Positions 33,947 through 42,584 of a DNA stretch of 64,000 bases are shown here, piece after piece (positions within the stretch are counted from its first letter, which is position 1; each line of letters opens with the position of its first letter). The translations under genes were made by a program, and so were the position numbers. This DNA comes from UBA940 sp045613745 (GTDB lineage: Bacteria; Bacteroidota; Bacteroidia; Bacteroidales; Rikenellaceae). A model generated the notes under the pieces. It saw only the letters and a list, made by a program, of their open reading frames with translations, ran no database searches and was not told the origin of the DNA. The stretch lies in the NCBI GenBank assembly GCA_045613745.1, contig JAZLBP010000004.1:1-64000 (forward strand). Direction: 5' to 3'.

Positions 33947-36133
33947 TTATTTAACACGATAGGCCTTATCGACACCCTTCACCGACAGCAGTTTATAGAC
34001 CACTGCGTCGAGTGCGCCGGTGTGCGGCACCTCCAAGTCGATGGTACCGATAAGTTTGTTCTCCTTGCGGTCGGGACGCATATTCACCAGGCGGATATTG
34101 AGTTTCATCTCCTGGGTGATGATATCGGTAATCTTGTTGACAATACCCGTAACATCATCCACCGAGATGCGGATTGTTGCTCGGAAACCACGCGACGCAG
34201 CATTGGTACGCCAACGTGCGGGAATCACACGATAGGGGTGGCGCTCCTGCATATGCATACCATTGGGGCAATCCACGCGGTGGATGGTAATACCCGCATT
34301 GACGGTCACAAAACCAAAAATCTCGTCGCCCATAACAGGGTTACAGCACTTGGCAAACTTGTAGTCCAAGTTACGAATCGAGTCGTCGATAGTGAGCACA
34401 TCGCCGCCACCCGCATCGGCCGATTTCAGCGCTTTGGGAGCAGTTGCAGTGGTTGTCTTATGCTCCTCGTCAAACTCGCCCTTGGTATAGCGCGTAAGCA
34501 CATCCTTGATGTCGGCCATATCAAGTTTCTCGTTGGCTATCATCATATACATAAAGGTGATAGCCTTCTGCTTGTAGTATTTGCTAAGGAAGGTAACGGC
34601 CTCGTCAAACGATACGGGCAGTTTCCAGTTCTTCAACTTGCGTTCCAGCTCTTCGCGTCCCAAGTTAGCTACCTTGGCCTGCTCCTCACGCAGACAAGTG
34701 CGGATTTTGTTCTTGGCACGAGTCGAGGTTGCGATATTGAGCCAGTCGGGTTTGGGCTTTTGGGTTTTGCTTGTCAGCACCTCCACGATGTCGCCATTCG
34801 ACAGAACGTGCTTGATAGGCACATTGCGGCCATTGACCTTGGCTCCAATACAGGTTGCACCCAGATTGGTATGAATCGAGAAAGCAAAGTCCAACACTGT
34901 TGCTCCCTCCGACATACGGCGCAGATCGCCGTTGGGAGTAAACAAGAATATCTCACCCGACGATAGTGTCGAATCGAAACGACGTTGCACGGTGTGGGCA
35001 TCGGTATTTTCGAGCAGTTCACGCAGACGCGCCAACCACTGCTCCGAACTCGACTCGCCCTGCTGCACACCCTTATAACGCCAGTGTGCGGCGATACCAC
35101 GCTCGGCCACCTCGTCCATACGTTCGGTGCGAATCTGAATCTCCACCCAGTTGCCACCACCAGCGGCCACCGTAGTCTGCAACGACTCGTAGCCGTTGCT
35201 CTTGGGAATAGACACCCAGTCCCTCAACCTCTCGGGGTTGGGCATATAGAGGTCTGTCACCATCGAATAGACACTCCAACAAGCGGCTTTTTCCTGTTCG
35301 GGAGCGCATCCCTCGATGATGATACGGATAGCATAGAGGTCGTACACCTCGTCGAAGGTTACGTGGCGTTTGTGCATCTTATTCCAGATGGAGAAGATAC
35401 TCTTGGTGCGCGCCTTGATGTGGTATTTCACACCCGCAGCCTTCAATTTCGCCTCGATGGGCACGATGAATTTTGCAATGAATGCGTCGCGCTCCTCCTT
35501 GGTTTCGGTCAGACGGCTCGAAATATACTTGTAGTCGTCGGCCTCCAAATAGCGCAACGACAAATCTTCGAGCTCGCTTTTGAGCGAATACAGACCGAGC
35601 TTATGGGCGATTTTGGCATAAAGGTTCAGGCTCTCCCAGCTCTTCTTGGCGCGTTTTCCCTCGGGGAAGATAGCCAGCGAGCGCATAACCTCCAATCGAT
35701 CGGCAAGCTTAATGAGGATGATTCGCGGGTCGGTCGAATAGCTAATGATAAGTTCGCGGGTATTCTCGGCCTGCTCGTCCGACACCTTGGGGTGAATGTC
35801 CGAGATATTACACAAACCTCGGGTGATGGCGGTACACGCCTCACCAAATTGCGCACCGACCTCCTCGGCCGACATCAAACCCAAACGCACCACGTCGTGC
35901 ATAATTGTCGAGATTGCCGAGTTACGACCGAGTCCGATATCCGAAACCACGATTTCGGCCGTACGCACCGAGTGGTCCAACAATGGAGTTCCGTCGTAGC
36001 GTGTTCGCTCGCCCAACATCTCGGCCGCACACACCAATGCACGGTCAATCATTTCGGCACTACCCGGGCTGAAATTCGTTCTGCTCAACTCGCGCAGATG
36101 GGCATATCGTTCGAATACCTGTTCCATACTCAT
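33947..36133 (-). CDS. relA: RelA/SpoT (p)ppGpp synthetase with degenerate hydrolase domain
   Basis: A 728-residue long RSH protein: HD hydrolase domain (about 30-180), synthetase domain (about 215-345, with FDEVYDLYAIRIIIEG, RDWVSIPKSNGYESLQTT and VEIQIRTERMDEVAERG), TGS domain (about 390-450, FLFTPNGDLRRMSEGATVLD) and a C-terminal ACT domain. The synthetase motifs look intact. The HD domain keeps His and His-Asp (MHDVVRLG, about 78) but has lost the Glu-Asp that normally follows (HDVVEDT) and the Asn of KLADRLHNMRT (here KLADRLEVMRS). I therefore expect synthesis without hydrolysis. A -7-like TAATTTTG sits at 36155-36162. Confidence 0.92.
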   Translation of the reverse strand: MSMEQVFERYAHLRELSRTNFSPGSAEMIDRALVCAAEMLGERTRYDGTPLLDHSVRTAEIVVSDIGLGRNSAISTIMHDVVRLGLMSAEEVGAQFGEACTAITRGLCNISDIHPKVSDEQAENTRELIISYSTDPRIILIKLADRLEVMRSLAIFPEGKRAKKSWESLNLYAKIAHKLGLYSLKSELEDLSLRYLEADDYKYISSRLTETKEERDAFIAKFIVPIEAKLKAAGVKYHIKARTKSIFSIWNKMHKRHVTFDEVYDLYAIRIIIEGCAPEQEKAACWSVYSMVTDLYMPNPERLRDWVSIPKSNGYESLQTTVAAGGGNWVEIQIRTERMDEVAERGIAAHWRYKGVQQGESSSEQWLARLRELLENTDAHTVQRRFDSTLSSGEIFLFTPNGDLRRMSEGATVLDFAFSIHTNLGATCIGAKVNGRNVPIKHVLSNGDIVEVLTSKTQKPKPDWLNIATSTRAKNKIRTCLREEQAKVANLGREELERKLKNWKLPVSFDEAVTFLSKYYKQKAITFMYMMIANEKLDMADIKDVLTRYTKGEFDEEHKTTTATAPKALKSADAGGGDVLTIDDSIRNLDYKFAKCCNPVMGDEIFGFVTVNAGITIHRVDCPNGMHMQERHPYRVIPARWRTNAASRGFRATIRISVDDVTGIVNKITDIITQEMKLNIRLVNMRPDRKENKLIGTIDLEVPHTGALDAVVYKLLSVKGVDKAYRVK

Positions 36134-36227
36134 TGCATTTTATGGGTTAGATTACAAAATTACAAAAACTTCGGCGAATTTACCACCACTCCACCCACTT
36201 TATTAACGACTTTTTGAGCTTTTTTCG

Positions 36228-36235
36228 TACCTTTG
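36228..36235 (+). promoter_or_regulatory. -7 box of gph, very close to the ATG
   Basis: TACCTTTG ends 7 bases before the ATG at 36243, giving a leader of only a few bases. No suitably spaced -33 TTTG (a TTTTTG at 36211-36216 is too near). Confidence 0.45.
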
Positions 36236-36242
36236 CGTCACT

Positions 36243-36899
36243 ATGAAACAGTACAAACTCGCAATTTTTGACCTCGACGGCACACTACTCAACACTATTG
36301 GTGATTTGGCCGTCGGTTGCAACCACGTCCTCGAAGCCGAGGGTCTGCCCACCCACACCTACGAACAATATTGTATGATGGTGGGTAACGGAGTGAAACG
36401 TCTTGTGGAGCGCGCACTCCCCGAAGAACTGCGCACGCCCGAATTTATCGAGCAAACTCGAAGCCGCTTTGTGGAGTTCTACTACGAGAATATCGACACC
36501 CACACAGTACCCTACAATGGCATTCCCGAACTGCTGGCCGAGTTGCAAAGCCGCGGTATTCGCCTTGCCGTAGCCTCCAACAAGTTTCAGGCGGGCGTGG
36601 AGCGCCTTGTGGCGCGTTTCTTCCCCGAGGTGCGTTTCGAGATGACCTTGGGCGGTCGCGATGGAGTGCCCGCAAAGCCTGCACCCGACATTGCACTCGA
36701 AATCCTGCGCCACACGGGTATTGACGCCGCCGACACCCTTTTCATCGGAGATTCGGGCGTGGATATGCAAACCGCACACGCAGCAGGCGCCACCGCCATT
36801 GGTTGCGCGTGGGGCTTCCGTAGCCGCGAGGAACTTGTCGAAAACAACGCCGACCACATCATCTCCCACCCCAGCGAACTAATCACCCTCTGCGACTAA
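36243..36899 (+). CDS. gph: HAD-family phosphatase, phosphoglycolate phosphatase-like
   Basis: A 218-residue HAD hydrolase: motif I IFDLDGTLLNT (nucleophile Asp, about 9), motif II VASNKFQAGVERL (about 115), Lys in PAKPAPDIALEIL (about 145) and motif IV FIGDSGVDMQTAHAAGA (about 166). The alpha-helical cap at 18-85 is of the Gph type. It probably removes 2-phosphoglycolate, but substrates of this subfamily vary. Single-gene unit with a terminator. Confidence 0.88.
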   Translation: MKQYKLAIFDLDGTLLNTIGDLAVGCNHVLEAEGLPTHTYEQYCMMVGNGVKRLVERALPEELRTPEFIEQTRSRFVEFYYENIDTHTVPYNGIPELLAELQSRGIRLAVASNKFQAGVERLVARFFPEVRFEMTLGGRDGVPAKPAPDIALEILRHTGIDAADTLFIGDSGVDMQTAHAAGATAIGCAWGFRSREELVENNADHIISHPSELITLCD

Positions 36900-36917
36900 A
36901 CACAACTATATACAACA

Positions 36918-36957
36918 AATGAGGTTGCCCGAAATGGACAACCTCATTCTTTTTTTA
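36918..36957 (+). terminator. Terminator of gph
   Basis: AATGAGGTTG and CAACCTCATT form a 10-bp stem followed by CTTTTTTTATTT. Confidence 0.85.
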
Positions 36958-36968
36958 TTTCTAAAAAA

Positions 36969-37080
36969 TTGTATAACAAGAGCTGATTCAAGGCTTGCGA
37001 AGTTTGACAAACCGCAGCATACTCGGGGTATGTGAGGATTTGGCAAACGAGCGTAATGCAGAAGCAGCCTTGTTAGACAG
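36969..37080. repeat. MITE-like repeat, long copy
   Basis: Ends TTGTATAACAAG and CTTGTTAGACAG are imperfect inverted repeats (9 of 12). The interior also folds on itself around GCATACTCGGGGTATG. A shortened second copy lies at 42540-42576 with the same ends. Both are placed 7-8 bases after the stop of a minus-strand gene. No coding frame inside. See findings. Confidence 0.65.
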
Positions 37081-37087
37081 TTTTTTT

Positions 37088-38116
37088 TTATTTCACCTCC
37101 CAAGTCGAGCCACTACGCAACAAATCGTCAACGCACGAAATGCCGGTAGTACCTTTGGCCTCGGTGATTTGGCGCTCAACCTCCGAGTCGTAGTTGGGAG
37201 CCTCAACGTCGCGGATAACACCCAATGCTACGGGGTAGTCGGGGTATTTCATACCTGCCAACAGGAAGTGGATTACGGGGTTTGCAGTGTGAGCGTCGTG
37301 GGTCAGCACCTCGTCGATGCTTACGCCGCCTTCGCCAACCTTCACAACCTCCAAGTCAACGCCATTGAACTTCAAACCCTTGTCCTTGTTAGCGCCAAAC
37401 AACATCTTCTCGCCGTGCTCCAAGGTGATGGTATGCTCGGCACGAGTAGCTTTGTCGCCAGCGTATGGTGCGTGGGTTTTGTCGTTGAAGATAACGCAGT
37501 TTTGCAGCACCTCGGTCACAGCCATACCCTTGTGGTTTGCGGCAGCCACCAGACACTTTTGAGTCAAAGGAATCTCGGCGTCAACACTACGCGCAAAGAA
37601 TGTACCGCGAGCACCGATAACAAGTTCACCGGGTTTGAAAGGTTGCTCGATAGTACCATAGGGCGAGGTTTTGGTAATCTTGCCCAATTTGGTACAAGGC
37701 GAATATTGACCTTTGGTCAGACCATAAATCTCGTTGTTGAACAACACCATATTCAGGTTGACATTGCGTCGAACTGCGTGGATAAAGTGGTTACCACCGA
37801 TAGCCAGCGAGTCGCCGTCGCCCGAAGCCATCCATACCGACAACTCGGGGTTAGCGGTTTTGATACCTGTCGAGATAGCTGCCGCGCGGCCGTGGATACT
37901 GTGGAAACCATAGGTGCGAACATAATACGGGAAGCGCGACGAACAACCGATACCCGACACTACGGTAAATTTCTCGTGGTCGATTTGTTGTTCCTCGGCA
38001 ACTTGTGCCATAGCACGCAACACCGAGTTGAGAATGGCGTGGTCACCACAACCGGGACACCATTTTACCTCTTGGTCGCTTTTGAAATCTGCTGCTGTAT
38101 ATTTTTTCTGTTCCAT
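37088..38116 (-). CDS. korB: 2-oxoacid:ferredoxin oxidoreductase, beta subunit
   Basis: A 342-residue thiamine diphosphate-binding subunit. It shows VKWCPGCGDHAILNSV (about 18), GIGCSSRFPYY (about 57), the ThDP/Mg motif GDGDSLAIGGNHF (about 101) with NNEIYGLTKGQYSP (about 131). With KorA it converts 2-oxoglutarate or a related 2-oxoacid to the acyl-CoA and reduced ferredoxin, or the reverse in anaerobes. It follows korA by 9 bases. The residue after QYSP is Cys rather than the common Thr. Substrate is inferred. Confidence 0.93.
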   Translation of the reverse strand: MEQKKYTAADFKSDQEVKWCPGCGDHAILNSVLRAMAQVAEEQQIDHEKFTVVSGIGCSSRFPYYVRTYGFHSIHGRAAAISTGIKTANPELSVWMASGDGDSLAIGGNHFIHAVRRNVNLNMVLFNNEIYGLTKGQYSPCTKLGKITKTSPYGTIEQPFKPGELVIGARGTFFARSVDAEIPLTQKCLVAAANHKGMAVTEVLQNCVIFNDKTHAPYAGDKATRAEHTITLEHGEKMLFGANKDKGLKFNGVDLEVVKVGEGGVSIDEVLTHDAHTANPVIHFLLAGMKYPDYPVALGVIRDVEAPNYDSEVERQITEAKGTTGISCVDDLLRSGSTWEVK

Positions 38117-38125
38117 CGCTCCGAA

Positions 38126-39970
38126 TTATTTAAGAAGTGAAACAAATGCCTCTTTGAGCTCGCGTACGGTGAAGGGCAGACCCATCACTTTGTTGTATTG
38201 CTCAAACGAGAATTGTTGGAAGTTTTGACGCAGGTAGTCGGCAAACTGACCGCTGTTCAACTCACACACCACGATTTTCTTAAAACAGCCCAGAATCTCT
38301 TCGACACCTTTGGGCAGAGGGTTGATGTAGTTGAAGTGGCACAGCGACACCTTCTTGCCTTCGTTTTGCAACTCCTCGACAGCCGATTGCAAGTGACCGC
38401 GAGTACCACCCCAGCCGATTACCAGCAGGTCGCCCTCGCGCTCGCCAAACACATCTTGTGCGGGAATCGAGTCGGCAACTTTGGCAACTTTGGCTGCACG
38501 CAGACGAGTCATCTCGGCGTGGTTGTCGGGGTCATGCGACACCGAGCCTGTGCGGCTATCTTTCTCCAAACCACCGATGCGGTGCTCCAAGCCCTTGGTT
38601 CCGGGCATAGCCCAGCCGCGTGCCAACTCCTCGTTGCGCACATAGGGACGGAACTGCTCACCCTCGGGGATAGAAGTTACCACGGGAGGAGTGATGGTGG
38701 GATAATCCTTCATCGAGGGGATACGCCAAGGTTGGCTACCATTGGCGATAAATCCGTCGGTCAGAAGGATAACGGGAGTCATATGTTCCATTGCGATTTT
38801 ACCAGCTTGGAAAGCGTAGTCGAAGCAATCCGAGGGGCTACTCGATGCCATCACAACCACGGGGCACTCGCCGTTACGGCCATAGAGTGCTTGGGCAAGG
38901 TCGCTTTGCTCGGTTTTGGTGGGAAGACCAGTCGAGGGACCGCCACGTTGTACGTCAACAACAACCAGCGGAAGCTCGGTCATAACGGCCAGACCCAGTG
39001 CCTCGCTCTTCAACGACAGACCGGGACCCGAAGTGGTGGTCACAGCAAAGCTACCAGCAAACGATGCACCGATAGCGGTACATATACCTGCAATCTCATC
39101 CTCGGCTTGAACGGTTTTCACGCCCAAGTCTTTGCGTTTTGCAAGCTCTTCGAGGATTACGGTTGCGGGAGTGATGGGGTACGAACCGCAGAACAACGGA
39201 CGGCCACTCTTCTCCGAAGCGGCAATGAAGCCCCAAGCGGTTGCTTGGTTACCGTTGATGTTGCGATAGATACCGGGCTCTTGCGCCGAACTCTTCACAT
39301 CGAAGGTGTTTGCAAACAGGTGGTTGTTTGCTGCATAGTTATATCCGCCCTTAACCACCGCGATGTTAGCCTCGGCGATTTTGGGGTTCTTTTTAGCAAA
39401 TTTGCTGTTCAGATAGTCGAAGGTGTACTCCAAGGGGCGGTTGTAGAGGTAGAAGCAGACACCCAGCGCAAACATATTTTTACATTTGGCAACGCTCTTG
39501 GCATCCATCTCGAAACCTTCCAGAGTTTGACGAGTCATACCCGTAATGTCGGGCATCACGATGTTGTAGTCCGAAAGTTTCAACTCGGCGATGGGGTCAT
39601 CGGTCTTGAAACCTGCCTTCTCGATGTTTTTCTCGTTGAAGGCGTCGGCATCGAGGATGATTGTCGAGTCGGGTTTGAGCCATTTGACATTGGCTTTGAG
39701 TGCAGCCGGGTTCATAGCTACCAGCGCGTCGCAGTAGTCGCCCGGAGTAATCATTTTACGATTTCCGAAGTGTACCTGGAAACCCGAGACACCTGCTACG
39801 GTTCCTTGCGGAGCGCGGATTTCCGAGGGGTAGTCGGGAAAGGTGGAGATGCCGTTACCGGCCAGTGCCGAGGCATCGGAAAACAGTGTACCGGTGAGTT
39901 GCATACCGTCGCCCGAGTCGCCCGAGAAACGGATTACCACATCACTGAGTTCCTTTACATTCTGATTCAT
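38126..39970 (-). CDS. korA: 2-oxoacid:ferredoxin oxidoreductase, fused gamma-alpha subunit
   Basis: A 614-residue protein. The first about 190 residues are the gamma domain (IRFSGDSGDGMQLTGTLFSD at about 13; GDYCDALVAMNPAALK). The alpha domain follows with GSYPITPATVILEELAKR (about 260), the pyrimidine-binding region AEDEIAGICTAIGASFAG and TTSGPGLSLKSEALGLAVMTELPLVVVDVQRGGPSTGLPTKTEQ, and a C-terminal transketolase-like domain. This fusion is typical of KorA in Bacteroidetes. No ferredoxin domain is fused, so a separate ferredoxin accepts the electrons. Confidence 0.93.
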   Translation of the reverse strand: MNQNVKELSDVVIRFSGDSGDGMQLTGTLFSDASALAGNGISTFPDYPSEIRAPQGTVAGVSGFQVHFGNRKMITPGDYCDALVAMNPAALKANVKWLKPDSTIILDADAFNEKNIEKAGFKTDDPIAELKLSDYNIVMPDITGMTRQTLEGFEMDAKSVAKCKNMFALGVCFYLYNRPLEYTFDYLNSKFAKKNPKIAEANIAVVKGGYNYAANNHLFANTFDVKSSAQEPGIYRNINGNQATAWGFIAASEKSGRPLFCGSYPITPATVILEELAKRKDLGVKTVQAEDEIAGICTAIGASFAGSFAVTTTSGPGLSLKSEALGLAVMTELPLVVVDVQRGGPSTGLPTKTEQSDLAQALYGRNGECPVVVMASSSPSDCFDYAFQAGKIAMEHMTPVILLTDGFIANGSQPWRIPSMKDYPTITPPVVTSIPEGEQFRPYVRNEELARGWAMPGTKGLEHRIGGLEKDSRTGSVSHDPDNHAEMTRLRAAKVAKVADSIPAQDVFGEREGDLLVIGWGGTRGHLQSAVEELQNEGKKVSLCHFNYINPLPKGVEEILGCFKKIVVCELNSGQFADYLRQNFQQFSFEQYNKVMGLPFTVRELKEAFVSLLK

Positions 39971-40094
39971 AAGTTATAGTTTGGTAAATTTATGTTTATT
40001 CCAATCAGCCCGAAAGTTACAAATTTTATTCGGATTCAAAACCATTTGCAACGAAAAAAAATCGCAACAGCCATTATACACACCTAAATACATA

Positions 40095-40125
40095 TTGCAA
40101 AAGACAAAAAGATTGTGTAAATTTG
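40095..40125 (+). promoter_or_regulatory. Promoter of the small barrel-like protein
   Basis: -33 TTG (40095-40097), 20-base spacer and -7 TAAATTTG (40118-40125), 25 bases before the ATG at 40151. Confidence 0.7.
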
Positions 40126-40150
40126 CAAAAACCAACAAAAATACTACACT

Positions 40151-40840
40151 ATGAAAGCACGAATACTCACCCCGCTTATCGTGTTGGCAGTACTTCTTAT
40201 GACGTCCAACGCGACCGCTCAACGACGTTTTATGAACCCTGCGTACATTGAGCAGAATCGTACTCCGCACACGGTGTCGGTATCGCTATACGGCCCCTCC
40301 TATCGCGCACTCACACCCGGCATCTTAGAATTCTTAGGGGGTAGTTGGATTGGTGGCGATATTTTCGACAGCCACAAGTTTACCACAATGCCAGGTCTCA
40401 GCGTTGATTATCGCAAGATGCTCAACCCCGTGGTAAGCATTGGTACTTCGGTCGGCTATTCGCGTATGACATCGTGGTACGACTACGAACACACCGATGG
40501 CATATATTGTCAGCACACCAACACCCATCTGGTAAGTGCGATGTTCCAGTTGGAGCTGACCTATCTGCGTCGCGGAATATTCACGATGTATGGTGTTTGG
40601 GAGCTTGGCTTTGGAGTGCGCCATCAGAATATGCGCGGCGAACTGATAGACGGCCGCCAGCCACACACCCGCTTTCAACCCGCAGAGTATCCTGCAACCG
40701 CCAGCCGCCGCACGCGCTTTATGTTGCTCAAACACTCGGCGCCTCTCGGATTCCGCTTCGGCCGCAAATGGGGCGGCTACATCGAACTCGGCCTTGGCTA
40801 TCGCGACGTAATCGTGGTCGGCGCCGACTTCCAGTTCTAA
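40151..40840 (+). CDS. Predicted small outer-membrane protein, function unknown
   Basis: A 229-residue protein with a signal peptide (MKARILTPLIVLAVLLMTSN, then ATA, cleaved before QRRF). The mature part has many alternating aromatic strands (MYGVWELGFGVRHQ, GGYIELGLGYRDVIVVGADF) and ends in QF, fitting an outer-membrane barrel of about eight strands. I recognise no family. Monocistronic, with its own promoter and terminator. Confidence 0.7.
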   Translation: MKARILTPLIVLAVLLMTSNATAQRRFMNPAYIEQNRTPHTVSVSLYGPSYRALTPGILEFLGGSWIGGDIFDSHKFTTMPGLSVDYRKMLNPVVSIGTSVGYSRMTSWYDYEHTDGIYCQHTNTHLVSAMFQLELTYLRRGIFTMYGVWELGFGVRHQNMRGELIDGRQPHTRFQPAEYPATASRRTRFMLLKHSAPLGFRFGRKWGGYIELGLGYRDVIVVGADFQF

Positions 40841-40844
40841 ACAC

Positions 40845-40884
40845 AAAAAGCGCATCCAACTCACTGAGGGACGCGCTTTTTTTT
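40845..40884 (+). terminator. Terminator of the small barrel-like gene
   Basis: AAAAAGCGC-A-TCC pairs with GGG-A-CGCGCTTTTT, followed by a T run. Confidence 0.75.
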
Positions 40885-40936
40885 ACACTTGAATATGAAT
40901 AAAAAAAAGGAGCTGATTTCTCAACTCCTCTTTCCG

Positions 40937-41009
40937 TGATCCTGCTGGGGCTCGAACCCAGGACCCCATCCTTAAAAGGGATGTGCTCTACCGACTGAGC
41001 TACAGAATC
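40937..41009 (-). tRNA. tRNA-Lys (anticodon TTT)
   Basis: The minus strand folds into a 73-nt cloverleaf: acceptor GATTCTG with CAGGATC (one G-U), D arm AGCTCAGTCGGTAGAGC, anticodon stem CATCC/GGATG with loop CTTTTAA, T arm CTGGGTTCGAGCCCCAG. No encoded CCA. Confidence 0.95.
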
Positions 41010-41041
41010 TCCGCGTTGTGCTTTTCGTTTCAAAAGCGATG

Positions 41042-41072
41042 CAAAGGTAAGGACTTTTTTTAATTCTCCAAA
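41042..41072 (-). promoter_or_regulatory. Promoter of tRNA-Lys
   Basis: Minus-strand -33 TTTG (41069-41072), 19-base spacer and -7 TACCTTTG (41042-41049). Confidence 0.75.
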
Positions 41073-41158
41073 ACTTTTGGCAAAAAAATTCAAAAAAAGT
41101 TGCTTTTCGGCCATATACCTTATAATATAGACACTCGCAGCTCCATCTGTCCTCTCAC

Positions 41159-41193
41159 AAAAAAAAGAGCTGCCCAAATCGGGGCAACCCTTT
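41159..41193 (-). terminator. Terminator of lysA
   Basis: On the minus strand AAGGGTTGCCC pairs with GGGCAGCTCTT (two G-U pairs) around a 6-base loop, followed by a T run. Confidence 0.8.
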
Positions 41194-41215
41194 TCATATT
41201 AAAACACGGTCTCGT

Positions 41216-42376
41216 TTACTCAATCTCGTCCGAATAAACTGCGCCGGGAAGGTCGTGCAGGTTGTAGTTCGAAGCCATCGACATACCGTAAGCACCTGCC
41301 GATTTGATGGTCAGAAGGTCGCCACGACGGCTGGTAGGCATAGTCACGTTGCTGTCGAACACGTCGGTCGATTCGCACGCAGTACCCACGATGGTATATT
41401 TCTCGGTAGTTTCGGTATCGGCAGTAATGTTCTCGATATTGTGATACGAGCCATAGAGCATAGGACGAATCAACTCGGTCATACTTGCGTCGATAATGAG
41501 CAGTTTACGACCTGTTGCGGTGGTCTTATTGAACATCACAGTCGAAATCAGCTCGCCACACTCGCCAACAATCGAACGACCGAACTCGAAGTGTACCTCT
41601 TTGCCTCCCACTTTCAGGTGGTTGTGAACAATCGAGAACACCGATGCAAAGTTGGGAATAGGCTCGTTCTCGGGCACGTCGTAGTTGATACCCAGGCCAC
41701 CACCAACGTCAACAAATTGGAATTGGTAGCCCATATTTTCGAGCTTATCGACAATCACATTCACCTTGTTACACATATTCTCGAAGACGTGCAACTCGCG
41801 GATTTGCGAACCAATGTGAAGGTGAATACCAATGATATTCAGATTGCTCAGCGCTTGGATGCGGGGAGTCTCGGCAATAACCTCTTCGTACGAGATACCG
41901 AACTTACTGTCGGCCTGACCTGTGTCAATACAACGGTTGGTTTTGGGGTCAATATCGGGGTTCACACGCAGAGCCACGTCGGTTTTCTTGCCCATTTCGC
42001 CCGAGATTGCGTTCACAACCTCCAGCTCCTCAACCGACTCGCAGTTGATAGCCATAATGCCTTGCTCGATGGCGTAGCGAATCTCCTTGTCGCGTTTACC
42101 AACACCCGCGTACACGATGGTCTTGGGATCGAAACCCATCTCGATGGCTTTGCGCACCTCATTACCGCTTGCGCAGTCGATGCCGAGGCCATATTCGCGA
42201 ATGATGCTCAGGATTTTGGAGTCGTAGTTAGCCTTGATGGCGTAGTGCACCTTGTAGCCGTGTTGGCGTGCTGCGGTCGAAACGATTTCGAGGGTTTGAC
42301 GCAACAGCGCGATGTCGTAAAGATAGAACGGTGTCTCGTATTTTTTCAGCTTTGCGCCGAGTTGTCTGCTTAACAT
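41216..42376 (-). CDS. lysA: Diaminopimelate decarboxylase
   Basis: A 386-residue PLP enzyme (fold III) converting meso-diaminopimelate to lysine. The PLP Lys is in VHYAIKANYDSKIL (about 47). It also shows GIDCASGNEVRKA (about 65), the HLHIGSQI motif (about 186), the Gly-rich phosphate-binding DVGGGLGINYD (about 223), GRSIVGECGELIS (about 268) and the C-terminal CESTDVF (about 339), where the active-site Cys comes from the partner subunit. Single-gene unit with a clear promoter. Confidence 0.96.
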   Translation of the reverse strand: MLSRQLGAKLKKYETPFYLYDIALLRQTLEIVSTAARQHGYKVHYAIKANYDSKILSIIREYGLGIDCASGNEVRKAIEMGFDPKTIVYAGVGKRDKEIRYAIEQGIMAINCESVEELEVVNAISGEMGKKTDVALRVNPDIDPKTNRCIDTGQADSKFGISYEEVIAETPRIQALSNLNIIGIHLHIGSQIRELHVFENMCNKVNVIVDKLENMGYQFQFVDVGGGLGINYDVPENEPIPNFASVFSIVHNHLKVGGKEVHFEFGRSIVGECGELISTVMFNKTTATGRKLLIIDASMTELIRPMLYGSYHNIENITADTETTEKYTIVGTACESTDVFDSNVTMPTSRRGDLLTIKSAGAYGMSMASNYNLHDLPGAVYSDEIE

Positions 42377-42415
42377 AAGTTTAGTTTAGTATTATGGTTT
42401 TGTAATTTCAGATGG

Positions 42416-42447
42416 CAAATATATATCTTCAAATGTTAAAAAACAAA
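42416..42447 (-). promoter_or_regulatory. Promoter of lysA
   Basis: Minus-strand -33 TTTG (42444-42447), 20-base spacer and -7 TATATTTG (42416-42423), about 35 bases of leader before the ATG. Confidence 0.75.
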
Positions 42448-42488
42448 CATTTTGTAGATTTTCTTATATTCTTTTACCCTATAATTAC

Positions 42489-42525
42489 AAAAAAAGTGTG
42501 CCCGACCGTTCGGCCAGGCACACAC
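42489..42525 (-). terminator. Terminator of the DUF1080 lipoprotein gene
   Basis: GTGTGCC pairs with GGCACAC, with an inner GC stem. The minus strand continues with seven T. The repeat at 42540-42576 lies between the stop codon and this hairpin. Confidence 0.8.
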
Positions 42526-42539
42526 ATTTATTTTAGAAG

Positions 42540-42576
42540 TTGTATAACAAGCGCATATTCAAGACTTGTTAGACAG
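42540..42576. repeat. MITE-like repeat, short copy
   Basis: Contains the same ends as 36969-37080 (TTGTATAACAAG and CTTGTTAGACAG) but lacks about 75 internal bases. It sits 8 bases after the stop of the minus-strand DUF1080 gene. Confidence 0.65.
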
Positions 42577-42584
42577 CTTCGACA

